Shown here one piece after another: positions 14,892 through 21,952 of a stretch of DNA of 25,394 nucleotides. Origin of the DNA: AC-37 sp034663685 (GTDB lineage Bacteria > Actinomycetota > Thermoleophilia > Solirubrobacterales > Thermoleophilaceae); assembly GCA_034663685.1 (NCBI GenBank), contig JAXDJC010000169.1, forward strand, positions 1 to 25,394, in the 5' to 3' direction. The notes under the pieces were generated by a model. It was not told the DNA's origin, did no database searches, and was given only the letters and a program-made list of their open reading frames with translations. Numbering within the stretch: position 1 is the stretch's first letter; each line of letters begins with the position of its first letter. The position numbers and the translations under genes were made by a program.

Positions 14892-16310
14892 ATGCGGGGG
14901 ACGGCGGTGCTGGTGGGGGCGGCTCTGGCGATGCTCGGCGCGGCGGCGCCCGCGGCCGCGCAGGATGCGTGCCTCCCCGACTTCCCGGCCACCGCTCCCG
15001 CGCCGCAGGCGGGCGGCAAGCTGCGCTTCGGGATCTACCCGGGCGGCCCGGCGGGCCAGCTGGGCCCGATCCCGGCGGGCTCGAAGAAGGAGAACCAGGC
15101 CAAGATCTTCGCCGCGCTCGAGCAGCTGCGGCCGCCGGGCGGTCCGTTCGCGGTCCACCTCTACCGCTCCTACCTGGACCCCGACTCCGACGCCAAGGAG
15201 GAGCAGGAGCAGCGCAAGCTCGTGGACCTGTACACGAGCCACGGCTACGGCGTGGAGATCGTGATCCGCTACCGCCATGACGACGACGTGGCCGGCTTCG
15301 CCGAGTTCGTGCGCGGCGTGGTGCGCCGCTTCGGGTCGAACCCGCTGGTGAGGGCCTTCCAGGTGACGAACGAGGTCAACTTCACGGTCTCGAAGGACTC
15401 GTCCGACGGCGCGTATGCGGGGTCGCGCGATGCGCTGATCCAGGGCGTGATCGCCGCCAAGGACGAGGCCCGCGCGCTCGGCTACTCGCAGGTCCAGATC
15501 GGCTTCAACTGGGTCTACCGCACCGATCCCGGCGAGGAGCAGGACTTCTGGACCTACCTCGGGAGCGCGGGCGGAGCCAGGTTCGTGAAGTCGCTCGACT
15601 GGGTCGGGCTCGACGCCTATCCCGGCACGTTCTACCCGCCGCGAACCGAGCCCTCCACCACCTACGACCTGATGGTCAACGCGATGAGCACGCTGCGCAA
15701 GTGCTACATGCCGCTGGCCGGGATTCCCGCCGGCGTGCCCATCCACATCGAGGAGAACGGGTACCCGACCGGGCCGGACCGCTCGTACGAGGACCAGCGC
15801 GTGGCCGCCGACCGGATGCTGGCCGCGCTCGACGACTACGCGCTCGTGTACGGCGTGACCGACTACTTCTGGTTCGACCTGCGCGATGCGGACTCGGGCA
15901 GCCCCAACTTCCAGCAGCAGTACGGCGCGATGCGCGACGACTACACGCCCAAGCCGGCGTTCGACGTGCTGCGCGAGCGCTTCGCGCGGATGACGGCGGC
16001 CGGGGAGGTCACGCCCCCGGCTGCGCAACCGGCGCCTCCGCCGGCCGCGCTGCGCGTGAAGCTGCGGTTGCGCTGCCACTCGCGCAGCGTGACCGCGTAC
16101 CTCACGGGGGCCGACGCGAACTCGGCCTCCTCGGCGAGGTTCGCGCTACACGGGGTGCGGGAAATCGACGACCGTGCGCCGTTCAGGATGAACGTGCGGC
16201 TCTCGCCGTCGTCGCGGCCGCAGCGGATCCGCGCGGCGGCCCGGATCCGGTTCGGGTCCGCGAAGGCGCTCGTGCGGGTGAAGCACGCGCACTGCCTCGT
16301 GACGCGCTGA
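14892..16310 (+). CDS. secreted clan GH-A glycoside hydrolase-like protein
   Basis: 472 residues. A signal peptide (RGTAVLVGAALAMLGAAAPAAA) is cut near residue 23. Residues 42-385 form a TIM-barrel-like domain. The probable acid/base is Glu161 in FQVTNEVN, at the end of strand 4. The probable nucleophile is Glu288 in HIEENGYPT, at strand 7, the clan GH-A pattern. HLYRSYLD, VIRYRHDDD, WVGLDAYPGTFY and DYFWFDLRD match barrel strands. After a Pro/Ala linker (PAAQPAPPPAAL) comes a beta-rich C-terminal module of about 85 residues with two Cys (RCHSR and HAHCLV) that may form a disulfide. The sugar specificity cannot be told. It converges on the NlpC/P60 gene. Confidence 0.82.
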   Translation: MRGTAVLVGAALAMLGAAAPAAAQDACLPDFPATAPAPQAGGKLRFGIYPGGPAGQLGPIPAGSKKENQAKIFAALEQLRPPGGPFAVHLYRSYLDPDSDAKEEQEQRKLVDLYTSHGYGVEIVIRYRHDDDVAGFAEFVRGVVRRFGSNPLVRAFQVTNEVNFTVSKDSSDGAYAGSRDALIQGVIAAKDEARALGYSQVQIGFNWVYRTDPGEEQDFWTYLGSAGGARFVKSLDWVGLDAYPGTFYPPRTEPSTTYDLMVNAMSTLRKCYMPLAGIPAGVPIHIEENGYPTGPDRSYEDQRVAADRMLAALDDYALVYGVTDYFWFDLRDADSGSPNFQQQYGAMRDDYTPKPAFDVLRERFARMTAAGEVTPPAAQPAPPPAALRVKLRLRCHSRSVTAYLTGADANSASSARFALHGVREIDDRAPFRMNVRLSPSSRPQRIRAAARIRFGSAKALVRVKHAHCLVTR

Positions 16311-16328
16311 CGCCCCGCGCGCGGGGCG
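16311..16328. terminator. 18-bp perfect palindrome between convergent genes
   Basis: CGCCCCGCGCGCGGGGCG begins right after the glycosidase TGA and lies 4 bases before the end of the convergent NlpC/P60 gene. As a perfect GC palindrome it could stop transcription in both directions, but it lacks T-runs, so the role is inferred. Confidence 0.5.
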
Positions 16329-16332
16329 GCGG

Positions 16333-17049
16333 CTAGAAGCCGGCTGGGTGGCGCAGCTTGAAGCCGCTCGTCGGGCGCCCGGCAAGGCGCCAGCGCGGGC
16401 CGCTCGGGCCCGAGCCGTACGGCGAGGTGTCGAAGCGCATCCCGGCTATGACCATCCACACGTGCCCGTTGTTGGCGTAGATCGAGATCCAGCGGCCGGC
16501 GCCGGCCAGGCCCCAGCGGGCGAAGCTGCCCGAGACCAGCGGGGAGCCGAGCAGCCCGGCCGCGTGCAGGATGTACGAGGTGGAGCCGGAGCAGTCGTAG
16601 CCCGAGTCCTTCCAGCCGCCGTGGCCGCCGCCCCACTTGTAGGGCTTGTTCTTGAGCTGGTTGGCGGCCCAGATCGCCCGCTTCACGGCGGTCGGCGCCT
16701 GCGACGGGGCGTACGCCGCTCCGTTGGTGCCGAGCTTGGCCAGCGTGCCCTTCACGACCGGGCGCGCGCCCGCGGGTGGGAGGAGAGCGTCGGCGGGGTC
16801 CTCGCCGATCCCGGGCGGGTTGAGATCGCCGCCGGGGAGCCAGCCGCCCGGGATGCCGGAGGGCGCAGGGGCCGGGTCGGGGGTGGGGGTCGATCCGTCG
16901 GCGGGAGCCGAGCCGTCGGCGGGAGCCGAGCCGTCGTCGCCGTGCCAGCTGGTCCACGGGTGGTGGCCGCCGGCCGCGGACGCGGGCGCCGCCACCAGCA
17001 GCATGGCGGCGATCAGGGCAGCGAGGAACGTGAGCGGCATCCGTGCCAT
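16333..17049 (-). CDS. secreted NlpC/P60-type peptidase or amidase
   Basis: 238 residues. A signal peptide (MPLTFLAALIAAMLLVAAPASA, cut near residue 25) is followed by a low-complexity Asp/Pro/Gly linker with GSAPAD repeated twice (40-51). The catalytic NlpC/P60 domain occupies about residues 120-238: KPYKWGGGHGG, then YDCSGSTSY with nucleophile Cys153, then NNGHVWMVI with His196. The usual third polar residue appears to be Asp207 (RFDTS). Such enzymes cut peptide bonds in peptidoglycan, often near D-Glu/diaminopimelate. The ATG at 17049 is drawn; ATG at 17040 is equally possible. An inverted repeat sits directly upstream. It follows cofE on the same strand after 89 bases. Confidence 0.88.
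   Translation of the reverse strand: MARMPLTFLAALIAAMLLVAAPASAAGGHHPWTSWHGDDGSAPADGSAPADGSTPTPDPAPAPSGIPGGWLPGGDLNPPGIGEDPADALLPPAGARPVVKGTLAKLGTNGAAYAPSQAPTAVKRAIWAANQLKNKPYKWGGGHGGWKDSGYDCSGSTSYILHAAGLLGSPLVSGSFARWGLAGAGRWISIYANNGHVWMVIAGMRFDTSPYGSGPSGPRWRLAGRPTSGFKLRHPAGF
16895..16930. repeat. 18-bp tandem repeat inside the NlpC/P60 gene
   Basis: CCGTCGGCGGGAGCCGAG occurs twice head to tail (16895-16912, 16913-16930), and the next 6 bases start a third copy. It encodes the GSAPAD repeats of the linker and is a likely site of length variation between strains. Confidence 0.85.
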
Positions 17050-17051
17050 GA

Positions 17052-17078
17052 CCCTGGTGTCGGCCGGGCTCACCAGGG
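17052..17078. promoter_or_regulatory. inverted repeat just upstream of the NlpC/P60 start
   Basis: CCCTGGTG (17052-17059) and CACCAGGG (17071-17078) are perfect 8-bp complements around an 11-base loop, ending 3 bases from the start codon. It could be an operator or an RNA hairpin hiding the ribosome site. The rest of the 89-base gap holds nothing I recognise. Confidence 0.4.
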
Positions 17079-17138
17079 CTTGACCCCCCGGTGCGGCGGC
17101 TGAACGCCGATCGGGCCGCCAAGGCCGCTCTGCGAGCG

Positions 17139-17918
17139 CTACCTGAACAGATCCTGGTCGCGCTCGCGGCGCAGCGGTGCGGCGCCGGGGCCGTCGTCCT
17201 CGGTCACCAGGTGGCCGAGCCCGCCGACCAGCACGGCCGGCCGCCGCGAGTCCTTCGCGCGAGCGAGGTCGGCGGCCCCGGCGATCGAGTCCGCCACGGC
17301 GATCGCGGTGGCCCTCAGCTCGCGCCCCTGCGAGTCGCTGCGCCCGCGCCAGTCGTCGATCGCGACCAGCCCGGCGGCGCCGATCGCCACGTCGGTCTGG
17401 CCGGTGCGCCACGCGCGGCCAAAGCTGTCGGCGACGATCACTGCGGGCCGGACCCCGCGCAGCTCGCCGATCCGCGTGCGCAGCCGCCGGGCCGAGTCGT
17501 CGGGGTCGAGCGGCAGCAGCACCAGCTCGCCGTCGGGGGCGTTCGAGGCGTCCACGCCCGCGTTCGCGCACACGAAGCCGTGCCGGGTGACGCAGATCAT
17601 CACCCCGCGCTCGGCCCGCAGCAGCTCGGCCGACTCGTCGAGCACGACCTGGACAGCCCGCGGATCCTTGTCCTGTGCAGGCATCTTCAGGGGGTCTGAC
17701 TCCTTGAAGTCTTGCGCCAGCTCCAGCGCTCGCTCGCCCGGCTCCACCTCGTCGAGGCGCCGCAGGCGGCCCTCCGCCTTCGAGACCACCTTGTGCGCCA
17801 CCACGAGCACGTCGTCGCCGGACAGCTCGGGCGGCGCCGCCTTGGCCAGCAGCGCGCCGAGGTCGTCGCCGGGCCGGACCTCGGGTAGGTCCGGCAGGGC
17901 GGCGATCCGCAGGCTCAG
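17139..17918 (-). CDS. cofE: CofE: F420-0:gamma-L-glutamate ligase, single-domain
   Basis: 259 residues. GTP-dependent ligase adding glutamates to F420-0. Family stretches: LPEVRPGDDL, VVAHKVVSKAEGR (metal/GTP region), NAGVDASN, ADSFGRAWRTGQTDVAIG and ATAIAVADSIAGAADL. It is only the ligase domain; the C-terminal FMN domain of mycobacterial FbiB is absent. No ATG, GTG or TTG occurs in frame before a GTG at 17810, which would delete the first 36 residues, including the conserved RPGDDL. The open frame reaches the CTG at 17918 that overlaps the cofC TGA (CTGA; residues LSLRIAALPDL), so CTG is taken as start. It is the last gene of the npdG-cofD-cofC-cofE operon. Confidence 0.92.
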   Translation of the reverse strand: MSLRIAALPDLPEVRPGDDLGALLAKAAPPELSGDDVLVVAHKVVSKAEGRLRRLDEVEPGERALELAQDFKESDPLKMPAQDKDPRAVQVVLDESAELLRAERGVMICVTRHGFVCANAGVDASNAPDGELVLLPLDPDDSARRLRTRIGELRGVRPAVIVADSFGRAWRTGQTDVAIGAAGLVAIDDWRGRSDSQGRELRATAIAVADSIAGAADLARAKDSRRPAVLVGGLGHLVTEDDGPGAAPLRRERDQDLFR

Positions 17919-18604
17919 GCCTGGACCTCGACCGCGGGCGGCCGCGCCCGCGCGTTGTCGATCTGGTGAAGGGCGCCGACCGTTCGCTGGCCGCGGCCGC
18001 GCACGCCGCCGATCGCGTGGCGGAGCGCGTCGAGGTCCTCGGGCGTGTCGATGTCGTGCTCGAGCGTGGGCGCGTGCTCCACGCTGTAGCCCAGGCGGCC
18101 GTCGATCGCCAGGTCCACGTGGCGGCCGCGGCTGTCCGGGCCGAACGACGGCTCGATCGCCGTGGGCGGTGTGAGCACAAGTGCGTTGGTTCCGGTCCCA
18201 TGGCGGTCGGCCACGATCCCCACGGCCACGCCGTCCGACTCGGTGCGCTCGAGCAGAGCGTCCACCTCGACCGGGTCGATCAGCGGCGTGTCGCCCGGCA
18301 CGAGCAGGACACGCTCGAACTCGCGAGCGACCGCGTGCCGGATTCCGATCTGCGTGGCCACCGACTGGCCAGCGCGGCCGGTGTCCTGCAGCACGGTCGC
18401 CCGCCCGTGGGCGAGCTGCTCCGCGGCGGGGTCGGCTGTGACCACCAGCACCTGGTCCACGCCGCGCACGCGGGCAAGGGCGGCGAGCACGTCCGAGAAC
18501 ATCGCCTGGGCGAGCGAGCTGCGGGCCCCGGGGGCCAGCGAGGCCGACAGGCGCTGCTTGGCCTCTCCGAAGCCTTTGACGGGGACTATCGCGAGCGTGC
18601 GCAA
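17915..18604 (-). CDS. cofC: CofC/FbiD: phospholactate-type guanylyltransferase
   Basis: 229 residues. It activates the three-carbon side-chain precursor with GTP: 2-phospholactate in methanogens, phosphoenolpyruvate in mycobacteria, 3-phosphoglycerate in some others. Motifs: TLAIVPVKGFGEAKQRLS (nucleotide-binding N-terminus), QVLVVTADP, VLLVPGDTPLIDP (metal/GTP site) and DIDTPEDLDALR. The TTG at 18604 is chosen because it begins exactly at the conserved N-terminus and has AGGAG 7 bases upstream. Its TGA overlaps the CTG of cofE. Which substrate is used cannot be read from the sequence by eye. Confidence 0.93.
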   Translation of the reverse strand: MRTLAIVPVKGFGEAKQRLSASLAPGARSSLAQAMFSDVLAALARVRGVDQVLVVTADPAAEQLAHGRATVLQDTGRAGQSVATQIGIRHAVAREFERVLLVPGDTPLIDPVEVDALLERTESDGVAVGIVADRHGTGTNALVLTPPTAIEPSFGPDSRGRHVDLAIDGRLGYSVEHAPTLEHDIDTPEDLDALRHAIGGVRGRGQRTVGALHQIDNARARPPAVEVQA

Positions 18605-18611
18605 AGGCGGA

Positions 18612-18616
18612 CTCCT
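18612..18616 (-). promoter_or_regulatory. ribosome binding site deciding the cofC TTG start
   Basis: AGGAG on the minus strand lies 7 bases before the TTG at 18604. It is one of the few clear Shine-Dalgarno sites in the window and supports TTG over any longer reading. Confidence 0.65.
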
Positions 18617-18629
18617 ACGGACGCCGACT

Positions 18630-19571
18630 CTACTGCCGATCGCCCGGCTGCGAGCGACCCGCGCCGGTAAGCCCGGCCGCAAATTCCAGGGTCTCCGTGG
18701 CCACGCTGACCCGGGCGGCGGCGTCGCCCATCAGCGTGTCGGTCACGAGCACGGGAACCGGCGAGCCCTCCAGCGCCTCGTCGGAGACCATGCCGTCGAG
18801 CAGGTCGCCGTAGGCGGCGATCACGCCAGCGGGGCCCAGCGGCAGCCCGGCCTGCTCCATGAACGGCTCGGTGGGCCCCTTGACCGCGTGACCGCCCACG
18901 AACGGGCTGACGGCCACCACGGGCGCGGGCGCAGCGCGCAGCGCCTCGCGCATTCCCGGCAGCGTGAGGATCGGGCCGATCGAGATCACCGGGTTCGACG
19001 GCCCGATCACGATCGCGTCGGCGGCTCGCAGAGCGCCGAGCACCTCGGGCGTGGGCGCGGCGGCCTCGATCCCGTCGAGCTCGATCGCGTCGATCGGCGG
19101 CTCGGCGCGATCCACGATCATGAACTCCTGGAACGGGCGGGCGCGCTTGCCGGTCATCACCACGGTGCGCACGGGCTCGTCGCACATCGGCAGCACCACC
19201 GCGCTCACGCCCATCGCGCGCACCACGGCGTTGTGAGCCGCGGTCAGCCGCTCGCCCTCGCGCAGCATCTCCGTGCGGATCAGGCACATCGCCAGGTCGC
19301 GGTCGCCGAGCCGGAACCAGGTGTCGCGCCCGGCGGCCTCCAGCACGCCCATCACCTCCCAGCTGTCGCCCGCGATCCCGTAGCCGCGCTCGTCGATCGC
19401 GTCGGCCAGCCAGTAGGTCACGAGGTCCGGGTCGGGGGACACGTGCACGCCGTAGACCTCCGCGTCGTCGGCCGTGTTGGCGATCACCGTGAGCTCGTGC
19501 TCGCCCGCCGCGTCGAGCATCCCTCGCGCGAGCTTGGCGCCTCCCGTGCCGCCGGCGAGAACGGCTACCAA
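18630..19571 (-). CDS. cofD: CofD/FbiA: phospholactate(-like):Fo transferase
   Basis: 313 residues. It transfers the activated phospholactyl, or dehydro, moiety from CofC's product to Fo, giving (dehydro-)F420-0. Family motifs: VLAGGTGGAKLARG (residues 4-17), NTADDAEVYGVHVSPDPD, GDRDLA, MCDEPVRT, GPSNPVISIGPIL and VSPFVGGHAVKGP. The length matches the family. It begins with TTG at 19571, overlapping the npdG stop by 7 bases, so translation is probably coupled. cofC starts 26 bases beyond its stop. Confidence 0.95.
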   Translation of the reverse strand: MVAVLAGGTGGAKLARGMLDAAGEHELTVIANTADDAEVYGVHVSPDPDLVTYWLADAIDERGYGIAGDSWEVMGVLEAAGRDTWFRLGDRDLAMCLIRTEMLREGERLTAAHNAVVRAMGVSAVVLPMCDEPVRTVVMTGKRARPFQEFMIVDRAEPPIDAIELDGIEAAAPTPEVLGALRAADAIVIGPSNPVISIGPILTLPGMREALRAAPAPVVAVSPFVGGHAVKGPTEPFMEQAGLPLGPAGVIAAYGDLLDGMVSDEALEGSPVPVLVTDTLMGDAAARVSVATETLEFAAGLTGAGRSQPGDRQ

Positions 19572-20245
19572 AGCTCGTCCGGCAGCCCGGTGAGCCTCAC
19601 GCCGGCATGCGTCTTGTAGCGCGCGTTGACGGAGATCATCAGCGGCGTCAGGCCCTCGATCAGGCGCGCGGTCTCGAGCAGTCCCGCGTTCACAGGCCGC
19701 AGCCCCGGGATGCGCGCGATCAGCTCGGCCACGCGGCGCTTGTGCTCGCGCCTGTCACCGGCCACGAGGACATCCTCGTCGAGCTCGGTGTCGAGGTCGC
19801 CCAGGGTGGCGGCGCTCACGGTGTGGAGGGCGCTCACCACGATCACCCCGTCGGGGACCATCTCCTGCGCCTGCTGGCCGGCCGATCCCTGCGGCACCCC
19901 GAGCAGCCGCGTGGCCTTGCCGGACACGGCGGCGGCAAGCGGCACGGTGGCGTCCACCACGATCTGCCCGGGCTCGAGCGCCTCCTTGAGGTTGGTGAGG
20001 TTCTCCGACTGGGCGCGGAACGGCACCGCGAGGATCACGATCGGGCCACGGCGGGCCGCGTCGGCGTTCTCCTGCCCCTCGATCTGGGCGTCCGGCACCT
20101 GCTCGCGCACGCGGCCGGCGGCCTCCTCGGCGCGCTCGGCGCTGCGTGAGCCGATCACCACGTGCGTGCCGGCGCGCGCCAGCCGCAGCGCCAGGCCGAA
20201 GCCGAGCGCACCGGTTCCGCCGACGATCGGGACTGGTTCCGCCAC
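19565..20245 (-). CDS. npdG: NADPH:F420 oxidoreductase (Fno/NpdG)
   Basis: 226 residues. It moves hydride between NADPH and F420, linking the deazaflavin pool made by the neighbouring genes to central redox. Motifs: VPIVGGTGALGFGLALRLA (NADP-binding loop near the N-terminus), VVIGSRSAERAEE (Ser-Arg after strand 2 suits NADP), VILAVPFRA, and the C-terminal NARYKTHAGVRLTGLP typical of Fno. The GTG at 20245 is drawn; a TAGGCT hexamer lies 8 bases before it, which fits a leaderless transcript. It is the first gene of the F420 operon, divergent from an SDR gene. Confidence 0.94.
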   Translation of the reverse strand: MAEPVPIVGGTGALGFGLALRLARAGTHVVIGSRSAERAEEAAGRVREQVPDAQIEGQENADAARRGPIVILAVPFRAQSENLTNLKEALEPGQIVVDATVPLAAAVSGKATRLLGVPQGSAGQQAQEMVPDGVIVVSALHTVSAATLGDLDTELDEDVLVAGDRREHKRRVAELIARIPGLRPVNAGLLETARLIEGLTPLMISVNARYKTHAGVRLTGLPDELW

Positions 20246-20253
20246 GGCGCGCG

Positions 20254-20280
20254 AGCCTACCGGGGCCGCGCGGGTAGGCT
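20254..20280. promoter_or_regulatory. divergent promoter made of a perfect inverted repeat (npdG / SDR)
   Basis: AGCCTACC (20254-20261) and GGTAGGCT (20273-20280) are exact complements 11 bases apart. Each contains TAGGCT reading outward: the minus copy ends 8 bases before the npdG GTG and the plus copy 7 bases before the SDR GTG. The two -10 elements therefore face away from each other only 15 bases apart, and each -35 region would overlap the other promoter. Competition or joint control is inferred. Confidence 0.6.
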
Positions 20281-20287
20281 CCCCGCC

Positions 20288-21034
20288 GTGCGACTGGAGG
20301 GACGTACAGCGCTCGTGACGGGGGGCGCCAGCGGCATCGGCGCCGCCACCTGCCGGCGGCTCGCCGCCGAGGGCGCACGCGTGGCGGTGACCGACCTCAA
20401 CCTCGACGGCGCCACCGCGATCGCCGAGGAGGTGAGCGGGCGGCCGTACGAGCTGAACGTGGCCGACACGGACTCGGTGCGCACGGGGGTGGCGGCCGTG
20501 GAGTCCGATCTCGGGCCGATCGACGTGCTCGTGAACAACGCGGGCTACGACGAGTTCGGCTTCTTCGTCAACACCGACGAGGAGATGTGGAAGCGCGTGA
20601 TCGGCGTGGACCTGATCGGGGTGATCGCGTGCACCCACGCGGTCCTCCCCGGTATGCAGGAGCGCCGCCGCGGGCGGATCGTGAACGTGGCGTCGGAGGC
20701 CGGCCGCGTGGGCTCGCCGGGGTCGGCGGTCTACTCGGGAGCGAAGGGTGGGGTGATCGGGTTCACCAAGGCGATCGCGGCGGAGGCGGCGCGCTACGAC
20801 GTGACCTGCAACGCGGTCGCCCCCGGCCCGATCGAGACGCCGCTGCTGATGGCCGCCCACATGCTCGGCGAGATGGGCGAGCGGATGATCAGGGGAATGG
20901 TCTCGAAGACCGTGCTCGGCCGGCTCGGCCAGCCCGACGAGGTGGCGGCGGCGATCACGTTCCTCGCCTCCGACGACGCCTCCTACGTGACGGGCGAGAC
21001 GCTCGGCGTGAGCGGGGGCATGGGGAGGATCTAG
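20288..21034 (+). CDS. FabG-like short-chain dehydrogenase
   Basis: 248-residue classical SDR. TGGASGIG (11-18) binds the cofactor. VTDLNLDGA after strand 2 has an acidic residue, suggesting NAD. NNAGYDEF is present. The catalytic set is Ser136 with Tyr149-x3-Lys153 (YSGAK). The C-terminus VTGETLGVSGGMG is typical of FabG/hydroxyacyl-CoA dehydrogenases. It is followed with no gap by the HMG-CoA-lyase-like gene, so a role in acyl-CoA or branched-chain breakdown is likely. The GTG start is 7 bases after a TAGGCT -10 (leaderless). Confidence 0.92.
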   Translation: MRLEGRTALVTGGASGIGAATCRRLAAEGARVAVTDLNLDGATAIAEEVSGRPYELNVADTDSVRTGVAAVESDLGPIDVLVNNAGYDEFGFFVNTDEEMWKRVIGVDLIGVIACTHAVLPGMQERRRGRIVNVASEAGRVGSPGSAVYSGAKGGVIGFTKAIAAEAARYDVTCNAVAPGPIETPLLMAAHMLGEMGERMIRGMVSKTVLGRLGQPDEVAAAITFLASDDASYVTGETLGVSGGMGRI

Positions 21035-21952
21035 GTGGAGGCCCGGGACCCGATTCAGGTCCGCGAGGTCGGCCCGCGCGACGGGTTCCAGAACGAGCCC
21101 GAGGTGCTCGCCACCGATCACAAGGTGCGGCTGATCGAGATGCTCGCGCGCACCGGCCTGCGGCGGCTCGAGGTCACGAGCTTCGTGCGGCCGGACGTGA
21201 TCCCGCAGCTTGCCGACGCGCGTGAGGTGCTCCGGCGCGCGGAGATCCCGGACGGCGTGTCGGTCTCGGTGCTGATCCCGAACGAGCGGGGGCTCGACAA
21301 CGCGCTCGAGCTGCGCGAGCGCTTCCACGAGGTCAACGGCTTCCTCTCCGCCAGCGAGACCCACAACCGCAAGAACGTGAACCGCTCGGTGGAGGAGTCG
21401 CTCAGTGGGCTCGAGCGCGTGTTCGGCCGCGCGCGGGCGGAGGGGCTGCGCTGCGAGGGCGTGATCTCGGTCGCGTTCGGGTGCCCGTACGAGGGCGAGG
21501 TGGATCCCGAGCGCGTGTTCTCGATCGCCGAGCGGCTGGCCGCCGCGGGCTGCGAGGAGGTGGCGTTCGGCGACACGACCGGCATGGCCAACCCAGCGCA
21601 GGTGCGCGACATGATGGCGGCCGCGCGTGAGCGCCTGACCGGCGTGGAGCTCACGGCCCACTTCCACAACACGCGCGGCCAGGGGCTGGCGAACGTGCTG
21701 GCGGCGATCGAGTCCGGGATCCGCTCGTTCGAGTCGTCATTCGGCGAGCTGGGCGGCTGCCCGGTGCCGCGCGGGGCGACCGGCAACATCGCCACCGAGG
21801 ACCTGGTGTCGATGCTGCACGAGATGGGGCACCCGACCGGGATCGACCTCGAGGCGCTGGTGGAGTGCGCCCGCGAGGCCCAGCGCCTGCTCGGCCGCCA
21901 GCTCGGCAGCCACGTGATCGTCGCGGGGCCGGTGGACTGGCACCGGAGCTGA
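21035..21952 (+). CDS. hydroxymethylglutaryl-CoA lyase-like enzyme
   Basis: 305-residue HMGL-like TIM barrel. Expected reaction: HMG-CoA to acetoacetate plus acetyl-CoA, or a related retro-aldol/aldol step. REVGPRDGFQNE carries the catalytic Arg15-Asp16 pair. TAHFHNTRGQG provides the metal ligands His209 and His211. FGELGGCPVPRGATGN has the active-site Cys242 of the lyase signature; this Cys separates true lyases from many relatives. The GTG start directly follows the SDR stop (TAGGTG), so the two are cotranscribed and likely sequential in leucine or other acyl-CoA degradation. Its TGA overlaps a CTG that probably starts the next gene. Confidence 0.9.
   Translation: MEARDPIQVREVGPRDGFQNEPEVLATDHKVRLIEMLARTGLRRLEVTSFVRPDVIPQLADAREVLRRAEIPDGVSVSVLIPNERGLDNALELRERFHEVNGFLSASETHNRKNVNRSVEESLSGLERVFGRARAEGLRCEGVISVAFGCPYEGEVDPERVFSIAERLAAAGCEEVAFGDTTGMANPAQVRDMMAAARERLTGVELTAHFHNTRGQGLANVLAAIESGIRSFESSFGELGGCPVPRGATGNIATEDLVSMLHEMGHPTGIDLEALVECAREAQRLLGRQLGSHVIVAGPVDWHRS

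Noticed and set aside
13740..16079. 779-residue minus-strand open frame across fbiC, the cupin and the glycosidase gene
   Set aside because: It spans three well-supported genes on the other strand and shows no domain; long stop-free antisense frames are expected at this GC content.
17050..17138. riboswitch (for example cyclic di-AMP type, common before wall hydrolases)
   Set aside because: The gap is only 89 bases and lacks the conserved riboswitch core; only a simple inverted repeat is visible.
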